A stretch of DNA of 64,000 nucleotides from Burkholderia multivorans ATCC BAA-247 (GCF_000959525.1 NZ_CP009832.1:2418001-2482000); one strand, 5' to 3'. Counted from the stretch's first letter, positions 36,677 through 46,470 are shown. Notes: a model not told the origin generated them from the sequence alone. Translations and numbers: made by a program.

Positions 36677-38365
36677 TCAGCGACCGAGCATCGGCAGCTT
36701 CAGGCCGACTTCGCGGGCCGTCTGCTGCGCGAGTTCGTAGCCGGCGTCCGCGTGGCGCATCACGCCCGTCGCCGGGTCGTTCAGCAGCACGCGGCCGAGA
36801 CGCTCGTGCGCGTCAGCCGTGCCGTCGGCGACGATCACGACGCCCGAGTGCTGCGAGAAGCCCATCCCGACGCCGCCGCCGTGATGCAGCGACACCCACG
36901 ACGCACCACCCGCGGTGTTCAGCAGCGCGTTGAGCAGCGGCCAGTCGCTGACGGCGTCCGAGCCGTCCTTCATCGATTCCGTCTCGCGGTTCGGGCTCGC
37001 GACCGAGCCGGTGTCGAGGTGATCGCGGCCGATCACGATCGGCGCCTTCAGCTCGCCGTTCTTCACCATCTCGTTGAACGCCTGGCCGAGGCGGTAGCGA
37101 TCCTTCACGCCGACCCAGCAAATGCGCGCCGGCAGACCCTGGAACGCGATGCGCTCGCGCGCCATGTCGAGCCAGTTGTGCAGGTGCGGATCGTCGGGGA
37201 TCAGTTCCTTCACCTTCTGGTCGGTCTTGTAGATGTCTTCCGGATCGCCCGACAGCGCGACCCAGCGGAACGGCCCCTTGCCTTCGCAGAAGAGCGGACG
37301 GATATAGGCCGGTACGAAGCCCGGGAAGTCGAACGCATTCTCGACGCCCATCTCGAGCGCCATCTGGCGAATGTTGTTGCCGTAGTCGAGCGTCGCGGCG
37401 CCGCGTTGCTGCAGCGTCAGCATCGCGCGCACCTGCACGGCCATCGACTGCTTCGCGACCTTCACGATGCTCTGCGGATCGACCTTCTGCGCCTCGCGCC
37501 ATTGCGCGACGGTCCAGCCCTGCGGCAGGTAGCCGTTGATCGGATCGTGCGCGCTCGTCTGGTCGGTCACGCAGTCCGGCGTGATCCCGCGCTCGACGAG
37601 TTCGGTGAACACGTCGGCCGCATTGCCGAGCAGGCCGACCGACACCGGCTTGCCGGTCCGCTTCGCTTCCTCGATCATGCCGAGCGCTTCGTCGAGCGTC
37701 GTCGCCTTCTTGTCGACGTAGCGCGTCTTCAGGCGGAAGTCGATGCGCGTCTCGTCGCATTCGACGGCGATCATCGAGAAGCCGGCCATCGTCGCGGCGA
37801 GCGGCTGCGCGCCGCCCATCCCGCCGAGGCCGCCCGTCAGGATCCAGCGGCCAGACGGATCGCCGTTGAAGTGCTGGTTCGCGACCGAGAAGAACGTCTC
37901 GTACGTGCCCTGCACGATGCCCTGGCTGCCGATGTAGATCCAGCTGCCGGCCGTCATCTGGCCGTACATCATCAGGCCCTTGCGATCGAGCTCGTTGAAG
38001 TGATCCCAGTTCGCCCAGTGCGGGACGAGGTTCGAGTTCGCGAGCAGCACGCGCGGCGCGTCCTTGTGCGTGCGGAACACACCGACCGGCTTGCCCGACT
38101 GGATCAGCAGCGTTTCGTTTTCCTCGAGATCCTTCAGCGACGCGAGGATCTGGTCGTAGCATTCCCAGTTGCGCGCCGCGCGGCCGATGCCGCCGTATAC
38201 GACGAGCGCATGCGGATGCTCGGCGACTTCCGGGTCGAGGTTGTTCTGGATCATCCGGTACGCCGCTTCGGCGAGCCAGGTCTTGCAGGTCTTCTCGCTG
38301 CCGCGCGGCGCGCGGATCGTACGCGTCGGATCGAGACGGGGATCGATGTGTTTCGGATGGTTCAT
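36677..38365 (-). CDS. hutU: Urocanate hydratase
   Basis: This 562-residue NAD-dependent urocanase converts urocanate to imidazolone propionate. It has the start [13 protein letters not shown], followed by [20 protein letters not shown], the NAD-binding [14 protein letters not shown], and the C-terminal [13 protein letters not shown]. The length is exactly that of the family. I chose the ATG at 38365, where family similarity starts. It lies after hutC with a 38-base gap and before hutD with 2 bases. Confidence 0.96.
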   Translation of the reverse strand: MNHPKHIDPRLDPTRTIRAPRGSEKTCKTWLAEAAYRMIQNNLDPEVAEHPHALVVYGGIGRAARNWECYDQILASLKDLEENETLLIQSGKPVGVFRTHKDAPRVLLANSNLVPHWANWDHFNELDRKGLMMYGQMTAGSWIYIGSQGIVQGTYETFFSVANQHFNGDPSGRWILTGGLGGMGGAQPLAATMAGFSMIAVECDETRIDFRLKTRYVDKKATTLDEALGMIEEAKRTGKPVSVGLLGNAADVFTELVERGITPDCVTDQTSAHDPINGYLPQGWTVAQWREAQKVDPQSIVKVAKQSMAVQVRAMLTLQQRGAATLDYGNNIRQMALEMGVENAFDFPGFVPAYIRPLFCEGKGPFRWVALSGDPEDIYKTDQKVKELIPDDPHLHNWLDMARERIAFQGLPARICWVGVKDRYRLGQAFNEMVKNGELKAPIVIGRDHLDTGSVASPNRETESMKDGSDAVSDWPLLNALLNTAGGASWVSLHHGGGVGMGFSQHSGVVIVADGTADAHERLGRVLLNDPATGVMRHADAGYELAQQTAREVGLKLPMLGR

Positions 38366-38403
38366 GACGACTGCTCCCGAAGGAAAGGAAATATCAATAG
38401 GAA

Positions 38404-39099
38404 TCAGAAATGCCCGGTGAAGCGATAACGGCTGCCGGGATGCCACAAATTCGCCACCGAGGCGACGACGCCCTGCGACCAGGTGCGCCGATGTAAAACC
38501 AGACACGGCTCGACGTCGTCCATCCGAAGCTGCTCGCGCCGCTCGGGCGCGGGCACCGCCGCTTCGATCCGGTACTCGACGCGCTGCAGCGGCGCCGCGC
38601 GCATCAGGTACTGGTTCGGCGTCGTGTTCGTGAAGTCCTGCGCCGCGTAATCCGGCGCGACCGCCGGATTCACCCAGCGCTCTTCGAGCTGCACCGGTTC
38701 GTCGTTCTCGAAGTGCAGCACCTGCGAATGAAACAGCTTGGCGCGCACGGCCACCTGCATCTCGTCGGCGAGCGCGTCGTCCGCGCGGATCGTCTCGAGG
38801 CCGAGCACGCGCGCGTGATACGCATGCCCGCGCGCGTCGACCTCCTCGGAGATGCTGCGGATCGCGACCAGCGTCGACTCGTACTTCGGACGCGCGACGT
38901 AGGTGCCGGCGCCCTTCATCCGCGTGAGCACCTGCTCGTCCGTCAACTCGCGCAGCGCGCGGTTGACGGTCATGCGCGCGACCTTGAACTCGCGGGCCAG
39001 TTCGTTCTCGGACGGCACCTGATCGCCCTCCGCCCATTCGCCGGCGTGGATGCGGGCCAGGATGAAATCCTTGATCTCCTGGTAGACCGGCGCGCTCAT
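38404..39099 (-). CDS. hutC: Histidine utilization repressor HutC (GntR/UTRA)
   Basis: This 231-residue repressor has an N-terminal GntR winged helix ([22 protein letters not shown]) and a C-terminal UTRA effector domain. Urocanate is the inducer in homologues. It is second in the operon, 4 bases after hutH, so it is autoregulated through the two inverted repeats at the hutH promoter. No similar site is seen in the short hutC-hutU gap, which suggests one promoter for all seven genes. Confidence 0.94.
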   Translation of the reverse strand: MSAPVYQEIKDFILARIHAGEWAEGDQVPSENELAREFKVARMTVNRALRELTDEQVLTRMKGAGTYVARPKYESTLVAIRSISEEVDARGHAYHARVLGLETIRADDALADEMQVAVRAKLFHSQVLHFENDEPVQLEERWVNPAVAPDYAAQDFTNTTPNQYLMRAAPLQRVEYRIEAAVPAPERREQLRMDDVEPCLVLHRRTWSQGVVASVANLWHPGSRYRFTGHF

Positions 39100-39103
39100 C
39101 GGC

Positions 39104-40624
39104 TTACTGCTCCGATGCGAAGGCGAACGGGCAGTGCTTCGCGAACGCGCGCTCGCCGACGAGCTTCGCGATCACGGCGATGTCCGGCGCGAAGTAGTGG
39201 TCGAGCTCGTAATGCGCGACCTTGCTGCGAATCGTCTTCATCACTTCCGCGAGCTTCGGGCTCGTCTCGTTCTCGCGCAGATCGACGCCCTGCGCGGCCG
39301 CGAGCAGTTCGATCGCGAGGATGTGCTTCGTGTTGTCGGCGATGTCGGCCAGCTTGCGTGCCGCGAACGTCGCCATCGACACATGGTCTTCCTGGTTCGC
39401 GGACGTCGGCAGCGAATCGACCGACGCCGGATGCGCGAGCGTCTTGTTCTCCGATGCGAGCGCGGCAGCCGTCACGTGCGCGATCATGAAGCCCGAGTTC
39501 ACGCCGCCATCCTTCACGAGGAACGGCGGCAGGCCCGACAGCGTCGCGTCGATCAGCAGCGCGATGCGGCGCTCGGCCAGCGCGCCGATTTCCGCAGCCG
39601 CGAGCGCGAGGTTGTCGGCCGCGAACGCGACAGGCTCCGCATGGAAGTTGCCGCCCGACAGCACTTCACCGGTGTCCGGGAAGATCAGCGGGTTGTCCGA
39701 TACCGCGTTCGCCTCGACGAGCAGCACGTCGGCCGCATGACGCATCTGGTCCAGGCACGCGCCCATCACCTGCGGCTGGCAGCGCAGGCTGTACGGATCC
39801 TGCACCTTGCCGCAGTCGCGATGCGACAGGTTGATCGCCGAGCCTTCGAGCAGCTTGCGATACGCGGCCGCCGCATCGATCTGGCCGCGATGCCCGCGCA
39901 GTTCGTGGATGCGCGCGTCGAACGGCTTCACCGAGCCGGCCGCCGCATCGACCGACAGCGCGCCGGCGACGAGCGCCGTGCGGTACAGGTCTTCGATCGC
40001 GAACAGGTTGTCGAGCGCAAGCGCCGTCGACGCCTGCGTGCCGTTCAGCAGCGCGAGGCCTTCCTTCGCCTGCAGCGTCAGCGGCGCGAGGCCCGCGACG
40101 CGCAGCCCGTCGAGCGCGCTCGCGCGCTCGCCGCGAATGAACACTTCACCGACGCCGAGCAGCACCGCCGACATGTGCGCGAGCGGCGCGAGGTCGCCCG
40201 ATGCGCCGACCGAGCCCTTCACCGGAATCAGCGGCAGCACGTCGGCGTTGAACAGCTTGATCAGCGCGTCCATCACTTCGCGGCGAATGCCCGAATGGCC
40301 GCGGCCGAGGCTCGACAGCTTCAGCGCGATCAGCAGACGCACCGACGAACGCGCCATCGGCTCGCCGACACCGACTGCATGCGACAGCACGAGGTTCTTC
40401 TGCAGCAGTTCGAGCTGATCGTGCGGGATATGCGTGCTGGCCAGACGACCGAAGCCCGTGTTGATCCCGTAGGCCGGCTCGCCCTTCGCGGCGATGTCGG
40501 ACACGGCCTTCGCGCCCGCGTCGATCTTCGCGAAGCTGGCCGGATCCAGCATCAGCTGCACGGGCTCGCGCGCGATCTGGCGCAGTTGCGGGAGGGTCAG
40601 GTGGCCGGGGGTAAGCGTGATCAT
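39104..40624 (-). CDS. hutH: Histidine ammonia-lyase
   Basis: This 506-residue enzyme deaminates histidine to urocanate, the first step of the pathway. The Ala141-Ser142-Gly143 triad in [14 protein letters not shown] forms the MIO cofactor. The start is the ATG giving [11 protein letters not shown]; in-frame starts further upstream would overlap the operators and promoter. It is first in the hut operon, with the promoter and two operators immediately upstream. Confidence 0.96.
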   Translation of the reverse strand: MITLTPGHLTLPQLRQIAREPVQLMLDPASFAKIDAGAKAVSDIAAKGEPAYGINTGFGRLASTHIPHDQLELLQKNLVLSHAVGVGEPMARSSVRLLIALKLSSLGRGHSGIRREVMDALIKLFNADVLPLIPVKGSVGASGDLAPLAHMSAVLLGVGEVFIRGERASALDGLRVAGLAPLTLQAKEGLALLNGTQASTALALDNLFAIEDLYRTALVAGALSVDAAAGSVKPFDARIHELRGHRGQIDAAAAYRKLLEGSAINLSHRDCGKVQDPYSLRCQPQVMGACLDQMRHAADVLLVEANAVSDNPLIFPDTGEVLSGGNFHAEPVAFAADNLALAAAEIGALAERRIALLIDATLSGLPPFLVKDGGVNSGFMIAHVTAAALASENKTLAHPASVDSLPTSANQEDHVSMATFAARKLADIADNTKHILAIELLAAAQGVDLRENETSPKLAEVMKTIRSKVAHYELDHYFAPDIAVIAKLVGERAFAKHCPFAFASEQ

Positions 40625-40633
40625 GTGTGCAAT

Positions 40634-40647
40634 CCTGTCTAGACAAG
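40634..40647. promoter_or_regulatory. HutC operator copy 1, downstream of the hutH start
   Basis: The core TGTCTAGACA (40636-40645) is palindromic, with flanking CC/AG. On the minus strand it lies about 16 bases after the predicted transcription start, where bound repressor would block elongation or open-complex formation. Confidence 0.8.
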
Positions 40648-40662
40648 TTCGGGATGGATTGC

Positions 40663-40691
40663 AGTGTAGCGACCGTGACTTGTCTAGACAA
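40663..40691 (-). promoter_or_regulatory. hutH promoter overlapped by an operator
   Basis: On the minus strand TTGTCT (40686-40691) and TACACT (40663-40668) are separated by 17 bases. The -35 hexamer is part of operator copy 2. Confidence 0.75.
40680..40691. promoter_or_regulatory. HutC operator copy 2, over the -35
   Basis: TTGTCTAGACAA is a perfect 12-bp palindrome sharing the core of copy 1. Its centre is 45 bases from that of copy 1. It resembles the CTTGT-ACAAG type HutC site known from Pseudomonas. Confidence 0.82.
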
Positions 40692-40777
40692 CCCGTTTTC
40701 GCCGATTTCGACTCAGGAGTTTCCCTGATGTCCGGCGCGGGCCGCCGGCTCGGCCCGCGGCAGCACGGGTTTAACAT

Positions 40778-40807
40778 ATGTTGCAATTATTTTGTCTTTG
40801 GCAACAT
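40778..40807. promoter_or_regulatory. Inverted repeat upstream of the amino-acid-binding protein gene
   Basis: ATGTTGC (40778-40784) and GCAACAT (40801-40807) are perfect inverted repeats 16 bases apart, 32 bases before the ATG. An AT-rich tract lies between them. No match to a known regulator is claimed. Confidence 0.5.
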
Positions 40808-40838
40808 ACGAATCACCATTCGCCTACAGAGACCCGCC

Positions 40839-41744
40839 ATGAACTTCCCGTCCCGGCTCACCGCCCTGCTCGTCACCGCCGGCGCGCTCGCCGCCGGCAC
40901 CGCGCACGCCGCCGAACCGCTCTCCGGCACGCTCGAGAAGATCCGGCAGAACAACCTGATCTCGATCGGCCATCGCGAAACCTCGGTGCCGTTCTCGTAC
41001 GTCGACGCGAACGGCAAGGTGATCGGCTTCTCGCAGGATCTGTGCGACCGCGTGATCGCCGCCGTGAAGGCGCGCACCGGCAAGCCCGACCTGCAGGTGC
41101 GCTTCATCCCGGTCACGTCGCAGAACCGCATTCCGCTCGTGCAGAACGGCACCGTCGATCTCGAATGCGGCGTGACGACCAATCTCGCCGCGCGTCATGC
41201 ACAGGTCGCGTTCTCGACGACCTTCTTCGTCGCGACGACGCGTCTGCTCACGCGCACCCAGTCGGGCATCCGAGACTTTCCCGATCTCGCCAGCAAGACG
41301 GTCGTCACGAACCAGGGCACGACGTCCGAACGCCTGCTGCGCAAGATGAACGAGGAAAAGAAGATGAACATGCAGATCATCAGCGCGAAGGACTATGGCG
41401 AAGGACGCCTCACGCTCGAATCGGGCCGCGCGGTCGCATACATGATGGACGACGTGCTGCTCGCGGGCGTGCGCCAGCTTGCGGCGAAGCCGGCCGACTG
41501 GCAGATCGTCGGCACGCCGCAGTCGTCGGAAGCCTACGGGTTCATGCTGCGCAAGGACGATCCGCAGTTCAAGGCGCTCGTCGACGGCGTGCTCGTCCAG
41601 CTGATGAAGCGCGGCGAGATCGACGCGCTGTACGACAAGTGGTTCATGAAGCCGGTGCCGCCGAAGGGGCTGTCGTTCGACTTCCCGATGAGCGACGTGA
41701 TCAAGGCGCGCTACGCGTCGCCGAACGACCTGGCGCTCGAATGA
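40839..41744 (+). CDS. Periplasmic amino-acid-binding protein (family 3)
   Basis: This 301-residue extracellular solute-binding protein of the polar amino-acid class has a signal peptide (LTALLVTAGALAAGTAHA) and GltI-like sequence, including NLISIGHRETSVPFSY, VDLECGVTTNLAAR and AVAYMMDDVLL. It most resembles glutamate/aspartate binders. No ABC permease or ATPase gene is adjacent, so it must work with subunits encoded elsewhere. It is divergent from the hut operon across a shared 214-bp gap. It is separated from the convergent phosphopantetheinyl transferase by 13 bases. Confidence 0.88.
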   Translation: MNFPSRLTALLVTAGALAAGTAHAAEPLSGTLEKIRQNNLISIGHRETSVPFSYVDANGKVIGFSQDLCDRVIAAVKARTGKPDLQVRFIPVTSQNRIPLVQNGTVDLECGVTTNLAARHAQVAFSTTFFVATTRLLTRTQSGIRDFPDLASKTVVTNQGTTSERLLRKMNEEKKMNMQIISAKDYGEGRLTLESGRAVAYMMDDVLLAGVRQLAAKPADWQIVGTPQSSEAYGFMLRKDDPQFKALVDGVLVQLMKRGEIDALYDKWFMKPVPPKGLSFDFPMSDVIKARYASPNDLALE

Positions 41745-41757
41745 GCGCCGGCGCCGC

Positions 41758-42513
41758 TCACGCGCGCGTCCACGCGACGCACGCCGCGTAGTCGGGCGCT
41801 GCGTCGAGCCAGGCGGCGTCGAACGCGGCCACGCCGGCGGCCGGCGCAGCCGGATCGACGATCGTGGTTGCGGGCGTCGCCGCGTCGCGCGGCGGCACGA
41901 CCGCGAACGCGCTCAGGCCGCCGACGATGCCCGTGCCCAGCGCCTTCAGCAGCGCCTCCTTCGCCGACCACACGCGCATGAACGCGGACGCGCGCGCATC
42001 GTCCGGCAGGCTGTCGAGATACGCGGTCTCGGCCGGCGCGCACACTTCGCCGGCGAGTGCGCGCCAGTCCGTCGGACGGTGGCAGCACTCGATGTCGACG
42101 CCGACGCGGCCCGCCGGCGCCCAGGCGATCAGCGCGTGCTCGCCCGCATGCGACACGTTGAAATCGAGCGGCACGCGATGCGCGGGATCGAGCGACGGGC
42201 GCCCCGCTTCGTCGACGACGATCGCGATCGCGTGCGGTGCGACGTGCAGCGCCGCGCCGAGCACGTCGCGCAGCGCGGCCCGCGTCGCGGCGCTGCGCAC
42301 GGCATCCGCGTGCCGTAGATAGCGCGCGGCCCGCGCGCGCTCCGCCTCGCTCAGCGCCGCATACGCGCGTGCGGTGAGCGGCACCTCCCAGTCGAAATCG
42401 ACGCGCACGACCTGCACGCCGGCCCGCGCAGCGGCAGGCGGCACGTCGAGCGCGCGCATGCGGTAGGCGGACGGCGAATCGGCCGGGGAAACGGAATCGG
42501 GCGGCATGGACAT
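41758..42513 (-). CDS. 4'-phosphopantetheinyl transferase family protein
   Basis: This 251-residue Sfp-type transferase activates carrier proteins of polyketide, non-ribosomal-peptide or fatty-acid systems. It has the two family motifs: VGVDIE (Mg ligands) and WSAKEALLKALG. It also has LDFNVSHAGEHA before them. No PKS or NRPS gene is in the window. Start could be either of two nearby ATGs (MSM); I use the first. It is convergent with the binding-protein gene and follows the alpha/beta hydrolase on the same strand after about 120 bases. Confidence 0.88.
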   Translation of the reverse strand: MSMPPDSVSPADSPSAYRMRALDVPPAAARAGVQVVRVDFDWEVPLTARAYAALSEAERARAARYLRHADAVRSAATRAALRDVLGAALHVAPHAIAIVVDEAGRPSLDPAHRVPLDFNVSHAGEHALIAWAPAGRVGVDIECCHRPTDWRALAGEVCAPAETAYLDSLPDDARASAFMRVWSAKEALLKALGTGIVGGLSAFAVVPPRDAATPATTIVDPAAPAAGVAAFDAAWLDAAPDYAACVAWTRA

Positions 42514-42632
42514 CGGCGGGCGGTGAAACAAAACGTCCGATGGTAATCGATCGGCCGACCGCGGCGGCCGCGGCGATCGGCGCACGGCGTCCGCCATACG
42601 AGCACAGCGCGCCGCCGCCACGCGGCGCGTTG

Positions 42633-43682
42633 TCAGCCGTGGGCGACGGCGCCCGGCACGCGGCCACCACGCTGCGACGCATCGCGCGTCGCGGGATGAT
42701 GCGCATATGCGTGCCCCGGCGCATCGTCCGGCAACGCCCCGTGCTGCAGCCACGACAGCGCCAGCGGCCACAGTGTCTCGGCGAAGCGGCTGTGGAAGAA
42801 CGCGAAGTGCCCGATTGCGTCGACACCGATCGCGCGCGGCGCGATCCGCCAGTGCGTGACGTCGCTACCGGCGTAGTACGCGACGAGCCGCTCGATCGCG
42901 TCGACGGTGCCGAACGGATCGTCGTCGAGGCCGATCGCGAGCATCGGTGCGGACAGCGCCGCGAAGCGCGCGGGCAACGCAGCACGGCTCGCCGCAGTTT
43001 CGGCGAGCAGGCCGCGCGTGTAGGCGTCTTCGAAACGCGGCCGCGAACGCGCCCACGAGAGCGCGACGCCGCGCGGCGTGTCCTCCATCCAGCCGAGCCG
43101 CTTCGCGGGCACGTAGCCGAACGCGGCGGCGAGCACGGGCATCGCGACGTGCCACTTCCACCACATCCGCCGCCGCTCGGCCGGCAGGTAGTCGCGCCAG
43201 TACGCGAACTGCGCGCCGACCGTCACCGCGTGCCGCACATGCGCATTCGATGCGGCGAGCCCGAGCGCGACGCCGCCGATGCTGTGCGCGACGACATCGA
43301 GCGGCTGCCCGGGGAACGCGTCGCGCGCGTATCGCAACGCCGCGTCGCAATCGAGCCGCCCCCAGTCGAGCCAGTTCGCCTGCAGCGATGCGAGCCGCGC
43401 GGGCCGCGAGCCGCCGATGCCGCGATAGTCGTAGACGAGCACGTCGCGCCCGTGCGCGAACAGCCAGGCCGCGAACCGGAAGTAGTAGTCGCAGCGCACC
43501 GACGTCGCGCAATTGATCACCGTCACGGGCCGCACGGCGCCCGCCCCGCCGCGATGCCGCCACACGTGCGCGCGCAGCGCGTAGCCGTCCTCCGCGTGCA
43601 GCGTCACGGATTCGGGCGGCAGCGCCGCGCCGCTGCTGCGCTCGCCGCGCGCCGCGCCGCCACCTTGGTTCGAAATCGTCAT
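42633..43682 (-). CDS. Alpha/beta-fold hydrolase
   Basis: This 349-residue alpha/beta-hydrolase has VLVYDYRGIGGSRP and the nucleophile in DVVAHSIGGVALG (Ser of HSIGG); the acid is probably in the LDDDPFG region and the His is GHFAFF. It resembles the YheT/EstZ-like and polyketide-type esterases, but the substrate is unknown. The ATG giving MTISNQGGG has AGGAGA at the right distance. It is divergent from a GcvA-like LysR gene, which is its most likely regulator. A 138-bp gap separates the two. Confidence 0.85.
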   Translation of the reverse strand: MTISNQGGGAARGERSSGAALPPESVTLHAEDGYALRAHVWRHRGGAGAVRPVTVINCATSVRCDYYFRFAAWLFAHGRDVLVYDYRGIGGSRPARLASLQANWLDWGRLDCDAALRYARDAFPGQPLDVVAHSIGGVALGLAASNAHVRHAVTVGAQFAYWRDYLPAERRRMWWKWHVAMPVLAAAFGYVPAKRLGWMEDTPRGVALSWARSRPRFEDAYTRGLLAETAASRAALPARFAALSAPMLAIGLDDDPFGTVDAIERLVAYYAGSDVTHWRIAPRAIGVDAIGHFAFFHSRFAETLWPLALSWLQHGALPDDAPGHAYAHHPATRDASQRGGRVPGAVAHG

Positions 43683-43821
43683 GCCGTCTCCTGTCGCGTG
43701 CGCATCGGTCGCCGATATGCTGCGCGCGGTCGCCGATGCGCGCCGCGTCGCCCGTCCATTGAACTTGACGGGCGCCGCGTTCTCAACCAATCTTGCTGCT
43801 CCGTTCGCATGAGCCCCACGC

Positions 43822-44763
43822 ATGTCAACGCCGCTCGTTCGCCTTCCGTCGCTCGATCTGGTGCGCGGCTTCGTCGCCGTCGGCCGCCGGATGAGCATCA
43901 CGCTCGCCGCCCAGGATCTGTGCGTCACGCAGTCGGCCGTGAGCCGGCAGATCCATGCGCTCGAAGCGCATCTCGGCGTCGCGCTGCTGCGGCGCGGCTA
44001 CCGGACGATCGCCTTCACGCCCGAGGGCGAGCGGCTGTTCCGCGCGGCCGATGCGGCGCTGCATAGCCTGCAGGACACCGTCGCGTCGCTCGCCGTCGCG
44101 CGCGAGCGTCAGCCGGTCACGATCACCGCGAGCATCGGCGTCACCGCGCTGTGGCTGCTGCCGCGGCTCGGCGGCCTCCAAGCGCGGTTTCCGGACGTCG
44201 ATCTGCGCGTCGCCGCGAACGACAAGGTACTCGATTTGCGCGCCGAAGGCATCGATCTCGCGATCCGCTACTGCCCGCGCGATCGCGCGCCGGCCGGCGC
44301 GCTGCGGCTGTTCGACGAGATCGTGCTGCCGGTCGCACACCCGGCGCTCGCCGCGCGTCCGCTCGTCGATGCCGCCGCGCTCGCCGAGCACGTGCTGCTC
44401 GAATTCGACGGGCCGCCGCAAGCGCAGTTGCAATGGCAAGCGCACCTGCACGCGGCCGGGCTCGGCGATGCGCGGCCGAAGGGCGTGCTGCGCTTCAACC
44501 AGTACGACCAGGTGATTCAGGCGGCGATCGCGGGCCAGGGCGTCGCGCTCGGGCGCCTCGCGCTGGTCGCGCCGATGCTGTCGGACGGCCGGCTCGCGGT
44601 GCTCGGCCCGCGCATCCGCGCGCGGCCCGATACATACGGCTACTGGCTCTACCAGCACGATCCGGCGCCGCGCCGCGAAGTCGCCGACGTGCGCGACTGG
44701 ATGCTCGCCGAAGCGGCCGCGTGCGACGTCGCGATACGCGCGCACGATGCGGCACGCGACTGA
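43822..44763 (+). CDS. LysR-family transcriptional regulator (GcvA-like)
   Basis: This 313-residue LysR regulator has an N-terminal winged helix (MSITLAAQDLCVTQSAVSRQ, ALEAHLGVALLRRG) and a GcvA-type C-terminal domain (DLAIRYCPRDRAP). It is divergent from the hydrolase gene and upstream of an MFS gene on the same strand, so it could control either. No inverted repeat as clear as that at 26177 is seen in the 138-bp divergent gap. An 8-bp inverted repeat with a 3-base spacer (44892-44910) lies between it and the MFS gene. Confidence 0.88.
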   Translation: MSTPLVRLPSLDLVRGFVAVGRRMSITLAAQDLCVTQSAVSRQIHALEAHLGVALLRRGYRTIAFTPEGERLFRAADAALHSLQDTVASLAVARERQPVTITASIGVTALWLLPRLGGLQARFPDVDLRVAANDKVLDLRAEGIDLAIRYCPRDRAPAGALRLFDEIVLPVAHPALAARPLVDAAALAEHVLLEFDGPPQAQLQWQAHLHAAGLGDARPKGVLRFNQYDQVIQAAIAGQGVALGRLALVAPMLSDGRLAVLGPRIRARPDTYGYWLYQHDPAPRREVADVRDWMLAEAAACDVAIRAHDAARD

Positions 44764-44891
44764 GGCGGCCGTGTCCGGCGCACGAGACTTCGGCGAAACG
44801 GACTGCACCGCACGACACCCACCGCGACGCCGGCGCACCGCCGCTCGCATTCCCGCCACGCATGCGAACCTGACCGAATGATCGCTTGAGC

Positions 44892-44910
44892 GACGATCGC
44901 GCCGATCGTC
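44892..44910. promoter_or_regulatory. 8-bp inverted repeat before the MFS gene
   Basis: GACGATCG and CGATCGTC are perfect inverted repeats with a 3-base spacer, 54 bases before the MFS ATG. It is a candidate operator, but the sequence is simple (GATC-rich). Confidence 0.4.
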
Positions 44911-44963
44911 TAATCGGAAGCGGCGCGGCGCCTTTCGTCGCACACCTTCATCCGGAGACACAC

Positions 44964-46196
44964 ATGAGCCCGATCGAGCAAGACGCCCGACGCCGCTGGC
45001 TGCCCGTACTCGCCGGCGGCCTGATCATGGGCGCCGCGCTGGGTATCCGCCATGTGCAGGGCCTGTTTCTTACGCCGGTGACGCTCGACCACGGCTGGTC
45101 GCGCGAAGCGTTCGGCCTTGCGCTCGCGCTGCAGAACCTGATCTGGGGCATCGCGCAGCCGTTCACCGGGATGGTGGCCGACCGCTTCGGCTCGGTGCGC
45201 GTGATCGTCGTCGGCATGCTGCTGTACGCGCTCGGGCTCGTGACGATGGCACTGGCGGGCTCCGCCGCGCTGTTTACTGTCGGCGCGGGGCTCGTGATCG
45301 GCATCGCGCTGTCGGGCTCCGCGTTCGCGTCCGTCTACGGCGCGCTGAGCCGGCTTTGCGCGCCCGAGCGGCGCAGCTGGGCGCTTGGCGTCGCCGGCGC
45401 GATCGGCGGCCTCGGCCAGTTCTGCATGGTGCCCGTCGCGCAGACGCTGATCGGCGGAATCGGCTGGCAGCATGCGTTCGTCGCGCTCGCGCTGGTCGCG
45501 CTGCTGCTCGCGCCGCTCGCGGTGCTGCTGCGCGACCGCCCCGCACAGGCCGCGAACGCGCAGGCCGACGCCGAACAGTCGATCGGCGAGGCGGTACGCG
45601 AGGCGTTCTCGCATCGCGGCTTCTGGCTGCTGAACGCGGGCTTTTTCGCGTGCGGGTTTCAGCTTGCGTTCATCGCGACGCATCTGCCCGCGTATCTGCT
45701 CGACCACGGGCTGCCGTCGCGGCATGCGAGCGTCGCGCTCGCGCTGATCGCGTTGACCAACGTGGCCGGCACCTATGCGTGCGGGCACCTCGGCGGCCTG
45801 CTGCGTCGCAAATACGTGCTGTCGGTGCTGTATCTCGTGCGCGCATTCGCGATGGCGGCGTTCGTCGCCGTGCCGCTGTCGCCGGCGAGCGTGTACGTGT
45901 TCGCGGCCGTGATGGGCCTCACGTGGCTCGGCACGGTGCCGCTGACGAACGGCGTGATCTCGCAGGTGTTCGGCGTGCGCTACATCGCGACGCTGTTCGG
46001 CTTCGTCTTCTTCGGCCATCAGCTCGGCAGCTTCTTCGGCGTATGGCTTGGCGCAGTGGTTTACGACGCGACGCATTCGTACCTGCCGCTGTGGATCGGT
46101 TCGATCGCGCTCGGCGTGCTCGCGGCGCTGCTGCATCTGCCGATCGACGATGCGCGGATCGCGCGTCCGCTGGACGGCCGCGCCGCGTGGGCATGA
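44964..46196 (+). CDS. MFS transporter (monocarboxylate/oxalate-formate type)
   Basis: This 410-residue 12-helix MFS permease has the helix 1 and loop sequences LGIRHVQGLFLTPVTLDHGWSR-like and GMVADRFGSVRVIVVG, which place it in the MCT/OxlT-like branch that usually moves monocarboxylates. It starts at the ATG giving MSPIEQDA, with GGAGA nine bases before it. Its stop overlaps the start of a 38-residue ORF by 4 bases. The substrate is unknown. Confidence 0.87.
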   Translation: MSPIEQDARRRWLPVLAGGLIMGAALGIRHVQGLFLTPVTLDHGWSREAFGLALALQNLIWGIAQPFTGMVADRFGSVRVIVVGMLLYALGLVTMALAGSAALFTVGAGLVIGIALSGSAFASVYGALSRLCAPERRSWALGVAGAIGGLGQFCMVPVAQTLIGGIGWQHAFVALALVALLLAPLAVLLRDRPAQAANAQADAEQSIGEAVREAFSHRGFWLLNAGFFACGFQLAFIATHLPAYLLDHGLPSRHASVALALIALTNVAGTYACGHLGGLLRRKYVLSVLYLVRAFAMAAFVAVPLSPASVYVFAAVMGLTWLGTVPLTNGVISQVFGVRYIATLFGFVFFGHQLGSFFGVWLGAVVYDATHSYLPLWIGSIALGVLAALLHLPIDDARIARPLDGRAAWA

Positions 46197-46309
46197 TTCG
46201 CGCGGCGCTTGCGGCCGGTGCGCTCGCGTTCGTCACGTGGTGCGGCACCGCGTATCTGCGGCCGGACGTCGCGTTCGCGCTGCTCGAGCACGTCGCGTTC
46301 TGCAATTGA
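46193..46309 (+). CDS. 38-residue membrane peptide coupled to the MFS gene
   Basis: This short frame starts at ATG in the MFS stop (ATGA overlap 46193-46196) and encodes a 38-residue peptide with one hydrophobic segment (IRAALAAGALAFVTWCGTAY). It ends in a normal TGA. Codon use is like that of its neighbours. Translational coupling and a possible membrane span support a real small protein, but there is no homology evidence. It could also be a chance frame. Confidence 0.45.
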   Translation: MIRAALAAGALAFVTWCGTAYLRPDVAFALLEHVAFCN

Positions 46310-46340
46310 TCGGCGACGCCGTACAGTCGCATGCTGTGCG

Positions 46341-46361
46341 GCGAGTGGCGAGTGGCGAGTG
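46341..46361. repeat. Triple 7-bp tandem repeat
   Basis: GCGAGTG is repeated three times in a row (46341-46361), followed by two degenerate copies. It lies in the non-coding gap after the MFS mini-ORF. Confidence 0.8.
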
Positions 46362-46440
46362 GCGGGCGGCAAGCGATGAGCGAGGATTGGTTCATCGATG
46401 CCGGATTGCTCGCCGGTCGCGACGCGTCGCGCCGGCGATA

Positions 46441-46470
46441 CGGCACGGCACGGCACGGCACGGCACGGCA
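46441..46470. repeat. Six-copy CGGCA microsatellite
   Basis: CGGCA is repeated six times (46441-46470), then partly again. It lies about 70 bases after the DHH gene's stop, which is on the other strand, in a 230-bp gap without a gene. Such pentanucleotide tracts can vary in copy number by slippage. Confidence 0.85.

Noticed and set aside
38366-38403. A second hut operator before hutU
   Set aside because: The 38-bp gap has no TGTCTAGACA-like palindrome; the operon needs only the hutH promoter.
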